Shown here piece after piece: positions 51,545 to 61,543 of a stretch of DNA of 64,000 nucleotides. The notes under the pieces were generated by a model. That model made no database searches. It had not been told where the DNA came from and worked only from the letters and a program-made list of their open reading frames with translations. The DNA lies in NCBI GenBank assembly GCA_001600695.1, contig BCKQ01000002.1:62001-126000 (forward strand), read 5' to 3'. This stretch comes from Ascoidea asiatica (Eukaryota; Ascomycota; Saccharomycetes; Ascoideales; Ascoideaceae). Made by a program: the position numbers and the translations under genes. Within the stretch, counting starts at the first letter, position 1, and each line of letters starts with the position of its first letter.

Positions 51545-51981
51545 TTTTGGATTGAGATTAATAATAATAACAATAATAATAATAATTATGATTTTCAATA
51601 TATGGATTAATAGAATAAATAAAGTTTATTTTTACTTTCTCTCTATGAAACCATTTTTTTTTATACGAGAGTGTAATGTGTAGGGTAACTGTTTTCCGCT
51701 TTAGAGCTCGAAAACTCGACTAGCAAAAGGTTAGTCACTCTTTCCACCAATAATGCTCCCATTGCCTTTTAATGATTAATTGATCTAAATTAGCCATGCT
51801 CCATCAGTGGTAAAAATCATAATTCTCAACTCTTTAACAGTCGCTAATGAAATCATATAAATAAAATTCCTTTAATTACTTTTTCCTACTGAAAAATATC
51901 ACTTTCACTATTAAAATCAAAAATTTTCAATAATTTTTTTTTTTCCTTTCATTGTTCTATTTCTTAAATATTTAACCAAAA
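51545..51981. promoter_or_regulatory. THR1 promoter region
   Basis: 437 bp, with AT-rich sequence near the ATG and a GC-richer patch at 51690-51760. A TGACTAA site (minus strand, 51731-51737) differs at one position from the Gcn4 consensus TGACTCA. It lies about 245 bp upstream of the ATG, a normal distance for amino-acid biosynthetic control. Confidence 0.45.
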
Positions 51982-53064
51982 ATGACAATATCCAAAAATT
52001 TTGAAATAAAAGTTCCTGCTTCTTCTGCAAACATTGGCCCTGGGTTTGATGTTTTAGGAATTGGTCTTAATCTTTTTCTTGTATTAACTGTAAAAGTTGA
52101 TTCTTCAATCTCAAAAAAAGACAATTTTGATTTTCATAACTGTTTAATAACTTACGAAGGGGAAGGAGAGAATGAAGTTCCTTTGAATTCTGATGAAAAT
52201 TTAATTACAAGAACTGCCTTATATGTTTTACGTTGTCATGATATTAGAAATTTTCCAATTGGTACTTATATTCATGTTAATAATCCTATACCTTTAGGAA
52301 GAGGATTAGGGTCTTCTGGTGCTGCTGTTGTGTCTGGTGTTTTATTAGCAAATCAACTTGGAAATCTAAATCTTTCAAAAGAAAGATGTCTTGATTTTTG
52401 TCTAATGATCGAAAGACATCCTGATAATGTAACGGCTGCTATGATGGGAGGATTTGTGGGTTCTTTTTTAAGAGACCTTTCTGCAACTGAATTAGAAAGA
52501 AAAGAAATCCCATTAGCTGAAGTTTTACCTCAGCCTGCTGGCGGTATTGATACTGGGTTAGTTCCACCAATACCTCCTTATAATATAGGTCAACATATTA
52601 AATATAACTGGTCAAAAAAAGTACAATGTATAGCTATAATTCCGGATTTCGAATTATCCACTGCAAAATCAAGAGAAGTTTTACCAAATGCTTATACAAG
52701 AAGTGATTTAGTTTTTAATCTTCAAAGAATTGCTGTTTTAACTACAGCTTTAACTTTAGAAAATCCAAATCCTGAAATGATATATTCTGCTATGCAAGAT
52801 AAAATTCATCAACCTTATAGAAAAACTTTAATTCCAGGATTATCCGAGATTTTGAACAGTATGAATCCGAAAACTTATCCTGGTCTATTAGGTATTTGTT
52901 TAAGCGGTGCTGGACCAACAATATTAGCTTTAGCTACAGAAAATTTTGAATATATTGCTCAAGAAATCATTAATACTTTTGAAAAAAATGATATAAAATG
53001 TTCCTGGAAATTACTTCAACCTGCTTTTGAAGGAGCGGTTATTACTGAGCTCAATCTAAAATAA
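51982..53064 (+). CDS. THR1: Homoserine kinase
   Basis: 360 residues (S. cerevisiae Thr1 is 357). It phosphorylates homoserine with ATP in threonine biosynthesis. GHMP-kinase features are all visible: the N-terminal KVPASSANIGPGFDVLGI (about 10-27), the ATP-binding motif PIPLGRGLGSSGAAVVSG (about 102-119), ERHPDNVTAAMMGGFVGS and the C-terminal GICLSGAGPTILAL (about 308-321). It is convergent with MTR4, with only 88 bp between the stops. A possible Gcn4-type site lies in its promoter. Identification is secure. Confidence 0.97.
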   Translation: MTISKNFEIKVPASSANIGPGFDVLGIGLNLFLVLTVKVDSSISKKDNFDFHNCLITYEGEGENEVPLNSDENLITRTALYVLRCHDIRNFPIGTYIHVNNPIPLGRGLGSSGAAVVSGVLLANQLGNLNLSKERCLDFCLMIERHPDNVTAAMMGGFVGSFLRDLSATELERKEIPLAEVLPQPAGGIDTGLVPPIPPYNIGQHIKYNWSKKVQCIAIIPDFELSTAKSREVLPNAYTRSDLVFNLQRIAVLTTALTLENPNPEMIYSAMQDKIHQPYRKTLIPGLSEILNSMNPKTYPGLLGICLSGAGPTILALATENFEYIAQEIINTFEKNDIKCSWKLLQPAFEGAVITELNLK

Positions 53065-53152
53065 TGATATTTTTTTTTGAGCAATCATTGATTATTATAA
53101 TTTATATACTCTGCATATTTTAGATACATGATCCTAAAATAGTCAATATTAT
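53065..53152. other. Short intergenic region between convergent THR1 and MTR4
   Basis: 88 bp shared 3' region. The short spacing suggests overlapping transcript ends. Confidence 0.5.
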
Positions 53153-56074
53153 TCAGTTTAAGTATAATGATCCAGCTGATACAATATCTCTATGAACTAA
53201 TTCTAATGACTTTTCAAACTTTTCTTCCAATTGACTATTTCCAATAGTTTTAGAGGCATCAACCATTTGTTTAATCATTTCTTCTAATCTTTTAAACATT
53301 CTTATTAAACTTCCTTCATAAACATCTGTCATCTTGCAAATCTGTGTAAAAGTAGATCCCTTACACCAGGCAAATACAACTTCCATTAATTCAAATCTAA
53401 AAGATTCAACATAATCAGTAGGGGTGATTTCAATTTTTGAATCACGACAAATTTTAGCTATCTTCACAGCCATATCTTGCATTTCCTTTAAAGGTTCTGA
53501 TAATTCCGGTTTTAACTTAGGGGCTTCGTTAGATCTTTCTTGAAAAACAAAACATGAAAGTAATGAAGCACACTGCTCAGAAGAAAGTTCATTAAAAGTA
53601 CCATTAAATAAAAGTTCGGTTAAGAGCAATTCATCCCCTGTTGAAATTTCACATGCAACACGGCCTTTTAATTCAATAATATCATCCTGTGTAGAAAATC
53701 CCAATCTTCTAAGCACTCTTTTTCTATTTTTTAAATCATCCAATTGAACGACGGCATTTGCTTTCAATATTTTTGAATTTAATTCTTTTATATTTTTTTG
53801 TAAAGCCATCTTTTTAGTATATTTTTGGTACATATCTTCTAAAAGTGGAGAAGTTGATAATGGACTAGAAGACAATTTACTTTCTAATATCTCAATTTTT
53901 TTAATCAGTCTCAAAAATCCTTCATCTTTAATTTTCATATTTTTAACAGGATCTAAAAGAGGAATTCCGTCAGGAAATCTTCTGTGTACTTCACCTATGC
54001 TTTTTCCAATACTTTGCTTTTGCAATCGATCCATAGTCTTAGGCATATATAATCTTAAATTACCAATAGACTTAATGGATTTCAAAGTAATTGTTATAAC
54101 TTCCGCTTTCGACATTTCATCCTTTTTGGCAGGTCTAATTCCTACAGCTAAATCAGGGGAAAACCATTTGATCAAATTAGAAGGTGCATCAATAAACATT
54201 GTAGCAACAAGAACTTCAACAAGATATGCTTCATGATCTGGATAAATTTCACCTGGCCTTTTCTTGCTTTTTCTTTTGTTAAACTTGATAACGGTTCCCC
54301 ATCCATAATAATCATCATTTACCTGTATTTCAACTAATCTTCCAGGTTGTAAGTAAGGAAGAGAATTAGAAGGATGAGTTATAATTTCTCGTATTTCTTC
54401 ATTATAAATATCAACTTGTTTTCTAATTTCATAATACTGTTTAATTTCTTCTTCATTTTCAATTTTAGTTTCAGATTCTTCTTTAGTAAAAGTAGCAACA
54501 GCTTGTTCCAACTTAGGAATATAGGATGTATTTTGAAATTGGTAAAATGAATTTTCTAACATGAATTCTGGTGATATACCTTCTACCCTCATAAGATTTA
54601 AAATCATATTATAACCTAAATGAAAAGCAGAATCAAGTCTATCAGCTACACCTTTGACCATTCCTTTTGCAATTTGAGGTTCCATTTTTTCGTCAATCAT
54701 CATAATTACAATACCTCTATCATCAATACCACGACGACCAGCTCTTCCCGACATTTGAATATATTCACCACCTGACACCCATCTGAAACCTTTACCATCC
54801 CATTTTCGAACATTAGTGAAAACAACAGTCTTTGCAGGCATATTTAAACCAATAGAAAAAGTTTCAGTTGCAAACAAGACCTTTAACAAGCCTTCCTGAA
54901 ACAATATTTCAATAATTTCTTTTAAAATAGGTAGTAATCCGGAATGATGAATACCAATTCCTCGCCTCAATAAAGGTAATAAATTTTCTATCTGAGGTAA
55001 TTGCCTATCAGCTTCTGGTAATACATTCACAGCATTGGTGAAAATTTTTGTTAGCATTTCTTTTTCTTCTTCGGAATTAAAGTTTAATTTAGACATTTTC
55101 AATGCCAACGATTCGCAATCTTTTTTTGAAAACGAAAATACAATAACAGGGTTATATTTTTTAATCCATATCATTTTAACAATTTTGTAAATATCAGCAC
55201 GATTCCCTTGAACACCACCTTTATAGGTTTGACCCTTTTTAGCTCCTGAGAAATTAGCACTATTTGGATCATCTCCGGATTTATCTCCGATTGCAGACAT
55301 GGCTTTTTGAAAGTTTTCTTCTCTGAAAGTTCCCTTTTCATCAACAACTAAATGTATTCCATCACCACCAGCTGGAAAAAGGTAATGTTGTAAAGGCGTT
55401 GGTCTATAATCGGTATATACAACATGGCATGGTTGCTTGTGTATTTTTGAAATCCATTTTGTAAATTCTCTTGCATTAGGAATTGTAGCAGAAAGAAAAA
55501 CATAATGAACTTTATCTGGCAAAAGAATTATTGTTTCTTCCCAGACTACACCTCTTGATTTATCTCTCATATAATGAACCTCATCAAATACAACCCATGC
55601 TACTTCTCTCATAATTTCCGAACCTCTATAAAGCATGGATCTTAAAATTTCAGTGGTCATAACAAGACAACCAGCATCTGGATTAATGGTCACATCACCA
55701 GTCATTAAACCAACATCAATGAATTCTGCTGACAATTCTCTATACTTCTGATTTGATAAAGCTTTTATTGGAGAAGTATAAATTACTCTCTGTTTATCTC
55801 TTAAAGATTTGGCAATAGCGTATTCTGCTACTACTGTTTTTCCAGCAGAGGTATGAGCAGAAACTAATACAGATTCGTTTGCTTCAATACAAGAAATAGC
55901 ATCTTTTTGAAAAGCATCTAGTACAAAAGGATATTCCTTAGCAGGTTTGGATATCTCGACTCTAGGAATTGCGTCGGTCACAATGATAGTAGAATCGTCT
56001 AGTTTAATTCTTTTCACATCGTCCTCTTCTTCTTCTATTTTATGTTTCTTCTCACTAAGCTTTTCGGAATTCAT
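53153..56074 (-). CDS. MTR4: Mtr4, exosome-associated DExH RNA helicase
   Basis: 973 residues from the ATG at 56074; the frame upstream has only a TTG. Mtr4 is the helicase of the TRAMP complex and feeds RNA to the nuclear exosome. Helicase motifs are Walker [10 protein letters not shown] (about residue 75), [49 protein letters not shown] and [10 protein letters not shown]. The arch/KOW insertion follows (about 530-740, including [21 protein letters not shown]). The C-terminal DSH domain ends in [12 protein letters not shown], as expected. It is about 100 residues shorter than S. cerevisiae Mtr4 (1,073), all at the N-terminus. The acidic N-terminal arm, whose first residues dock on Rrp6-Rrp47, is reduced to about 50 residues and lacks an obvious DLFDVFEE-like motif. 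Confidence 0.97.
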   Translation of the reverse strand: MNSEKLSEKKHKIEEEEDDVKRIKLDDSTIIVTDAIPRVEISKPAKEYPFVLDAFQKDAISCIEANESVLVSAHTSAGKTVVAEYAIAKSLRDKQRVIYTSPIKALSNQKYRELSAEFIDVGLMTGDVTINPDAGCLVMTTEILRSMLYRGSEIMREVAWVVFDEVHYMRDKSRGVVWEETIILLPDKVHYVFLSATIPNAREFTKWISKIHKQPCHVVYTDYRPTPLQHYLFPAGGDGIHLVVDEKGTFREENFQKAMSAIGDKSGDDPNSANFSGAKKGQTYKGGVQGNRADIYKIVKMIWIKKYNPVIVFSFSKKDCESLALKMSKLNFNSEEEKEMLTKIFTNAVNVLPEADRQLPQIENLLPLLRRGIGIHHSGLLPILKEIIEILFQEGLLKVLFATETFSIGLNMPAKTVVFTNVRKWDGKGFRWVSGGEYIQMSGRAGRRGIDDRGIVIMMIDEKMEPQIAKGMVKGVADRLDSAFHLGYNMILNLMRVEGISPEFMLENSFYQFQNTSYIPKLEQAVATFTKEESETKIENEEEIKQYYEIRKQVDIYNEEIREIITHPSNSLPYLQPGRLVEIQVNDDYYGWGTVIKFNKRKSKKRPGEIYPDHEAYLVEVLVATMFIDAPSNLIKWFSPDLAVGIRPAKKDEMSKAEVITITLKSIKSIGNLRLYMPKTMDRLQKQSIGKSIGEVHRRFPDGIPLLDPVKNMKIKDEGFLRLIKKIEILESKLSSSPLSTSPLLEDMYQKYTKKMALQKNIKELNSKILKANAVVQLDDLKNRKRVLRRLGFSTQDDIIELKGRVACEISTGDELLLTELLFNGTFNELSSEQCASLLSCFVFQERSNEAPKLKPELSEPLKEMQDMAVKIAKICRDSKIEITPTDYVESFRFELMEVVFAWCKGSTFTQICKMTDVYEGSLIRMFKRLEEMIKQMVDASKTIGNSQLEEKFEKSLELVHRDIVSAGSLYLN

Positions 56075-56386
56075 TTTTAAAAAGAATTGCAATTGATGAA
56101 TGAACCGATTTAATGCTCACCCAAAAAATGTATAGAAGATTACAATTTCATCATAATTAAACTAAAATTTTCAAAAAAAAAAAATAATTGAAAAAAATAT
56201 CTCAGTCAGGTGCTCGACTCTTTTCCGACGCTCACTTAAAGTTACTCAATTTACCGCTGTTAATGAGGTTGTATTCCGCTTAATACTGAATATCGATTCT
56301 CCAAAAATATCAATTGGATTGATATCCAAACTGTTCATTTATATTTTGGAAATCCTATCAAATTACTACATAAGATAAACAAAAAA
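56075..56386. promoter_or_regulatory. Divergent MTR4/XRS2 promoter
   Basis: 312 bp shared by two divergent genes. A-rich on the MTR4 side, with a short GC-richer patch (56210-56270). No recognisable consensus site. I saw no intron signals that would extend the MTR4 N-terminus upstream. Confidence 0.45.
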
Positions 56387-59101
56387 ATGTGGTTGATTCA
56401 AATTCCAGATGGGCTTACTAACAGAATTTATGAAAGATTATTGATTCCTAAGAAGGAATACAAGCTGGGTCGTGGATATGATGATTGCCTGTTCTATATG
56501 AGCCCAAAGTATATTTCAAAGCATCATTTTTCAATAACTGTAGATCGTACAAAAGATCCATCTGATATCATTGCTATACCTGATCTCAAACTAACTATCT
56601 TAGGAAGGTGTCCAGTACTTGTGAATAGTAAAGAATACAATCCTCGAAATAAACAGAAAAACACAATAAATCCCATAACTATAATATTCAATCGATCAAA
56701 TTTAACTACAGATGAAAAAAATGAATGTATAATTGATATAAAAATTGCATCACCAAAAAAAGAAGGTTCTTATAAATTTAAATTGATTTGGAGGCCAATC
56801 ATTGTAACTTACCCAAAGGATGAGGAAGTGAAGCAATTTCTTGATCAATCAGTAGGGAAATTTACCAATATATTATATACTACGAATTTTAGTCCTTCAA
56901 CAAATTATGCATTGAATTTATCTAAATTCTCGTCTGAATTAATGGTTGCTTTAGTAAGACAAGTTCCAGTAATTAATAAGGGATTTATTATGACTATAAA
57001 TAGTTTGATTAACACAAAACTTAGAAATTTTTCTGATATTTTAAAAGAATTGCAATTACCCTCTGAAGAACAATATGAAAATGAAAAAAAAATCGAGTTA
57101 CAAGATAAAATAAATAGTGGCTCAAACCTTAAAGAAAGACATAAAAGAAATTATCCTGTGGGCAATTGGGGTTATAATGTATATGATCTTAATTTATTGG
57201 AATATAATTTTGAAAGATTTTTCCCGAATTATGAGCTGTTTTTGGAAAACAAATTATATAATAAAAATCCAAAAAGAATGAATCTTTTGAAAAGTTTTAA
57301 TTTTGTTTTTAACAGTAAGCTTCAATTTGAATACTTAAATCCAGTTATTGAAATTGCTGGTGGTAATTCATTTTTATTTGATTTACTCCAGTCTAATTTA
57401 AATGTTGATAATGCCATTAAGCTTTTGAATGCTTTTATAAATAAAAATATAATTGGCCTTTCTCCTATAATCTTCAAATATCCCTCAGTCAAAGATACTC
57501 AACATAATATATTTGAGGTTGAGGAAATTCAAAAAAGGATAAGTAAAGAACTTGGTGAAAAACTAGTAGAGAATCTTGATTTAGTTGATGCTATAATTGA
57601 AGTTGATAAATTTAGATTAAAACAACCACTTGAAGAAAATATTGATAATTTAAAAAGAAAAAGTCCAATTGATAAAATTGAAGATGTGAAATCAAAATTG
57701 AGTCCCGAAAATGGGAACAGTTTAAAAAGAAGAAAATTATCTAGTCGAAGAGTTGTGAGAAAAAATACTGTAATGGAAGTTTTCAATTCTAAGTCCAAGA
57801 ATGTAAATAGTTGCATTCAAGAAAATCAAAATCAGAATTCTAATCAAAATCAAATTCGAAATCAAGATATAGGCAAAACTATGGGTTATAGAATTATTGA
57901 TGATAAAAAAGAAAATTTAAGAAAATTAAAATTCAGAGAAAATAAAATCAAAAGACTATCAAACCCATTGATAAAAAACATACCTTCCGCTAATGAACAA
58001 ATTATAAATAGTGATGGAGAAAATACTTTGAATGAAATAATTGATAATTTTGAAAAAGAAAAAAGAGTGGCAAGAAATTTTGAAATAAATACTAATAATA
58101 TTAAAAGTAATGTTGGTAATACTGATGATAATAATAGTGGAAATAGTAATGGAAATGGTTGTGAGAATAATCATATTAGCAATGGTGATAGAATTGAGAA
58201 AAAAAACAGAAATTCCAATTTTAATAGAGATGAGAATTTGAAAAGAGGTAAAAAGGTTTCTTTACGTGAACTTATTAAAGATGTAAGAAAAGCAGGAGAA
58301 AAACGAGTAGAAGACAGATTTGGAGTTATAGATGAGAAAGTAAACTTAGCCCCGGAATTAGTTGAAAATATTAAAAAGTTACTTATAATTGAAGACGTTA
58401 AATTTGGTAGAGTAGGAAATAATGAAAATGGCACTGACTATTTTTCTAAATCAAGAGCATTGGGTGACTGTTCCACAAATAAAAGAGAATGGTCGCATCG
58501 AAAGAATTTCAAAAGCTTTATTAAAAGCAGTAAAAATAAAAGAAGCCAAAATAAAAGTGAAATTTTGAGAAATGAATCATCCATATATCTGTGTAAAGAT
58601 TATATTACACTAGAAGAATTTCAACAAGAAGATAATAATAATAGTTATGATGATAAGTTTGAAAAAACTGCAAAAGTAAATCTGCTTGAAAAAAGCAATG
58701 TAAATGAAAATGAAAATGAAAATGAAAATGAAAATGAAAATGAAAATGAAAATGAGGTTTCAGATGTTGAAATTAAACCAAGGAATCCTTTATTTATTGA
58801 AAATGCAGATGATGAAAACATTTCTAGTGAAGTTATTGCTAGTAAAACAATGGCAAAAACTAAATATGAAAGGGGAAATAAATTAGAAAAATATAATTCA
58901 AGAAAGGCTAGGAATATTTCAAAATATAAGATTGGCAGTAGAAAAAATGAAAATAATAATACTGAAACCAGAACAGAATTAGTCTATCATAAAGAAGATG
59001 AAAACGATAAAATTTCTGATGATGATAATGAAGATTATGATAAGGATGATAATGATGATGAAAATGAAGAATATAGACCACGGTTCAAATTTACGACTTA
59101 G
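56387..59101 (+). CDS. XRS2: Xrs2/Nbs1-like subunit of the MRX DNA repair complex
   Basis: 904 residues. The N-terminus is an FHA domain with the invariant Gly28-Arg29 (YKLGRG), Ser44 and His47 (ISKHHF), the phosphothreonine-binding residues. It starts MWLIQIP, like Xrs2 (MWVVRYQ). The middle is compatible with degenerate BRCT repeats. Around residues 640-740, PELVENIKKLLIIEDVKFGR, REWSHRKNFKSFIKSS and YITLEEFQQ follow the Mre11-binding region of Xrs2. The C-terminus is strongly acidic and ends with YRPRFKFTT; an acidic patch plus F-X-F is the Tel1/ATM-binding signature of this family. Role: part of Mre11-Rad50-Xrs2 in double-strand-break sensing and telomere maintenance. A Glu/Asn repeat encoded by AATGAA units lies near residues 773-790. 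Confidence 0.88.
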   Translation: MWLIQIPDGLTNRIYERLLIPKKEYKLGRGYDDCLFYMSPKYISKHHFSITVDRTKDPSDIIAIPDLKLTILGRCPVLVNSKEYNPRNKQKNTINPITIIFNRSNLTTDEKNECIIDIKIASPKKEGSYKFKLIWRPIIVTYPKDEEVKQFLDQSVGKFTNILYTTNFSPSTNYALNLSKFSSELMVALVRQVPVINKGFIMTINSLINTKLRNFSDILKELQLPSEEQYENEKKIELQDKINSGSNLKERHKRNYPVGNWGYNVYDLNLLEYNFERFFPNYELFLENKLYNKNPKRMNLLKSFNFVFNSKLQFEYLNPVIEIAGGNSFLFDLLQSNLNVDNAIKLLNAFINKNIIGLSPIIFKYPSVKDTQHNIFEVEEIQKRISKELGEKLVENLDLVDAIIEVDKFRLKQPLEENIDNLKRKSPIDKIEDVKSKLSPENGNSLKRRKLSSRRVVRKNTVMEVFNSKSKNVNSCIQENQNQNSNQNQIRNQDIGKTMGYRIIDDKKENLRKLKFRENKIKRLSNPLIKNIPSANEQIINSDGENTLNEIIDNFEKEKRVARNFEINTNNIKSNVGNTDDNNSGNSNGNGCENNHISNGDRIEKKNRNSNFNRDENLKRGKKVSLRELIKDVRKAGEKRVEDRFGVIDEKVNLAPELVENIKKLLIIEDVKFGRVGNNENGTDYFSKSRALGDCSTNKREWSHRKNFKSFIKSSKNKRSQNKSEILRNESSIYLCKDYITLEEFQQEDNNNSYDDKFEKTAKVNLLEKSNVNENENENENENENENENEVSDVEIKPRNPLFIENADDENISSEVIASKTMAKTKYERGNKLEKYNSRKARNISKYKIGSRKNENNNTETRTELVYHKEDENDKISDDDNEDYDKDDNDDENEEYRPRFKFTT
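58702..58755 (+). repeat. Hexanucleotide coding repeat (NE)n in XRS2
   Basis: About nine tandem AATGAA units, encoding alternating Asn and Glu in the disordered region between the Mre11-binding segment and the C-terminal acidic motif. Confidence 0.9.
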
Positions 59102-59378
59102 TTTCCATAAGGAATAAATAATTATGAAAGCGATACGTACTTTATTTATATAAGTTTGAATGTTTTGCTACAAATGTGAGCATATCTAATTTTTTTTGAA
59201 TAACTATAATATTTATATTTGAAAGAGGGGAAACTCTCATTTTCAATAAACAAAATATATTATAAAATACTGAAAATAATTAGCTACCATGATGTATATT
59301 TTCTAACAAGAAGCCTTTATTTTTTTTTGTATAAAGAGTTAATGACTTTAAGAACCTAAAATAAAATACGAGTAACAC

Positions 59379-59437
59379 ATGGCTGATCAAACGATTCGAC
59401 AAGTTACCTTGCAAAATTAGGGGAGTTCGTTGTGAAA
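59379..59437 (+). repeat. Left arm of a 58-59 bp inverted repeat
   Basis: It begins ATGGCTGATC. Relative to the reverse complement of 60391-60448 it is about 83% identical, with exact blocks ATGGCTGAT (59379-59387), TCGACAAGTTACC (59396-59408) and AGTTCGTTGTGAAA (59424-59437). TAACAC lies immediately outside (59373-59378) and recurs outside the other arm. Confidence 0.85.
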
Positions 59438-60390
59438 CAAATCTACACAATAATTAGTTAGTACTACCCTTCTAAAAATGAAACAAATAAACCGAGTATA
59501 TTTATTAAAACTTGATGTTCAATATTCAATTCAACCTGAGGAAATTATATTCAATCACTAATTGCAATAATTTTTCAAATTCAATTTCTATCTCAAAGTT
59601 TCCCAATACTTTATAATTTTTAACTGAACAAGAAGAAAATCAAATTATTGAAAATAATAAAAAAGATAAATGAAACAAATTGGGCTCAAAAATTAAAGAA
59701 ACAATAATAAGCAAATATGCTATGAGATAAATTAACAGTAAATTTACAAGTGAATTTAAAAATAATTCAAGAAAAGAAAAATAATCAAAGAATCAAAAAT
59801 CAATTCAATCAACAAATAACCATGGGTACTTATTGAGACACTTCTAAACAAATAAATCAATTTTTACAATTTAATGAAATATATTAAGTGGCCTTATTTG
59901 TATCATTAAAAAAGTATAAAATTAAATCAAACTTAACAAATACCTATCACCCATCAAATAATTATTGCACTTTGATTTAAAGTTATTATTTCATTTGAGA
60001 TTATTTTTTGGCTTTAAATTCGGCTGCTGATTTTAAATATTTTCAGTGATTCAGATTTCATAAATATCTTGATTTTCTTAATATTTGGTTGGTGAACAAG
60101 AAAACGAATTGAAAATTTCTGAAAAAAAACATATTGAGATCAAATAATTTTGAACCGCTTGTATTAAGAATCTCCGAAGTATAAATTCATGAAAGTGTTT
60201 ACTTCTTTTGAAATTATAATTATTTAGGTATTAAATTGTCTAATCTCATAATTGTATTTGAATCCTGTTATTATTTTTTAATTATTTCACATAAATATAT
60301 GAAAATTATTTCTAATGATCAAATAAAAATGTAAAAGAAAAAATCGCCTTTACATTTTATGATTTACCCAAATGTCAAATTGTTGTTTCT

Positions 60391-60448
60391 TTTCACAACG
60401 AACTGCCTAATTTGGAAGGGTAACTTGTCGATTCTCTTCATCAGCCAT
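60391..60448 (-). repeat. Right arm of the 58-59 bp inverted repeat
   Basis: Reverse-complement partner of 59379-59437. Exact blocks are TTTCACAACGAACT (60391-60404), GGTAACTTGTCGA (60419-60431) and ATCAGCCAT (60440-60448). Differences cluster between the blocks, as if the blocks themselves were conserved. Confidence 0.85.
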
Positions 60449-60890
60449 GTTAACACTTTTAAATTCGTTGATTTTTGACGCTTTCTAACTGCTTATGAAT
60501 TACTGAGAATCATTTCCTTTTGAAATGGTTTGATAATTGAAAAGCTTTACATTATTGTAATCTGGTGAAATGTGGATTTCAATTGAATAAACAAAAAATC
60601 TATGAAACCTCTCACTGGATAAAATTTCTACAACACAAACAAATACTATTCCAAATTGTTTTCCAAAGATAGCATAGCTGCGTCGTAACCCACACCAAAG
60701 CTAAAATATTTAGACTTTTCTCACTAAATGTTTTCAAAAACTCGGACTCCTAGTATTTCAAAACCTTAATAAATTGGGATAATATTTAAATATTATTACA
60801 TCAGGCTGATAATAAGCATGATTTATTTACTGGTTAACTAGATTTTTTAGACTTTAACCCAATCACCAAATAGTTGATAAGGAATGATTA

Positions 60891-61025
60891 TTGGCCAGCA
60901 CCCTGAAACACCCTACGGGGTGCTCACCAACTGGCTGAGAAGAGACAGGCTAGAACTATGGAAAAACGGAGTGCGTCTTCTTGGTGTTATGAGCTCTGCT
61001 TAGCGAGGGACGGAGCGCAGCACAG
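60891..61025. other. GC-rich block with nested inverted repeats, possible structured RNA
   Basis: In an AT-rich setting this block holds AGCACCC/GGGTGCT (about 60897-60923) nested inside GCCAG/CTGGC (about 60894-60936), followed by further GC-rich sequence with GGAGCGCAGC. I compared it by eye with RNase P, RNase MRP, SRP and telomerase RNA signatures and could not match any. It is listed as unexplained structure, not as a gene. Confidence 0.3.
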
Positions 61026-61514
61026 TTTCAGTTAAGTCACCCTTTTGCAAAATCGAAGTTCGGAATTGATTAATTGTAGACGCATGTTCATTTCAAAGTA
61101 TTGGTACACAATCTGAGTAATAGTGTTAGTAGATAGAAATTTAACAACATAAAGTCACATGTACTAACTAGAAATATAGGATATTGTGTGCTTACATTAC
61201 AGCAGGCAACTTTAGAAAAATTACCTGTTTTTATCTGACTTACTCCAGTGCAGCCCGATACAAATTATTCTAAGGATATAACGACTCATTTGTGACCATA
61301 TCCGCGCTAATATTTCATGGCATTTGCTAGCAAATTGCCAGCACAATTTAATCCTGATAGGTGGTTACCTTTATGTATTTCAATTGTTAGGCTTTATTTA
61401 CATTACTATCGTTACCAAAATATATGAGGTATATTTGATTATAAATGCAAACTAAACCATTTGGTAAAAACAAAAATGCACCAATTAGCGGATCTGCTTT
61501 GGGTATATCCACAA

Positions 61515-61543
61515 CACCAGCCATTATCGGGCTGGTGCTTTTT
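61515..61543 (+). repeat. GC-rich hairpin followed by a T-run
   Basis: CACCAGCC (61515-61522) and GGCTGGTG (61530-61537) form a perfect 8 bp stem with a 7-nt loop, followed by C and five T's. It looks like a factor-independent terminator; in a yeast nucleus a T-run of five could end RNA polymerase III transcription. It lies 3' of the GC-rich block at 60891-61025 and about 740 bp before the last gene. Confidence 0.55.

Larger units (their letters stand above)
59379..60448. mobile_element. Inverted-repeat element: candidate MITE or centromere-like structure
   Basis: Two 58-59 bp arms in inverted orientation enclose about 950 bp of AT-rich, ORF-free DNA. A hexamer TAACAC flanks both sides (59373-59378 and 60451-60456, the latter 2 bp away from the arm), compatible with a target-site duplication. 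Inside, close to the right arm, AAAATGTAAA and TTTACATTTT form a 10 bp stem (60326-60358). No transposase. Inverted repeats around an AT-rich core also occur at centromeres of some yeasts (Candida tropicalis, Komagataella phaffii), so both explanations stay open. Confidence 0.4.

Noticed and set aside
53997..54236. 79-codon plus-strand ORF inside MTR4
   Set aside because: Antisense shadow of a highly conserved gene.
59379..60448. The inverted-repeat element as an autonomous transposon or retrotransposon LTR pair
   Set aside because: The repeats are inverted rather than direct, and the interior has no transposase, integrase or reverse-transcriptase coding sequence.
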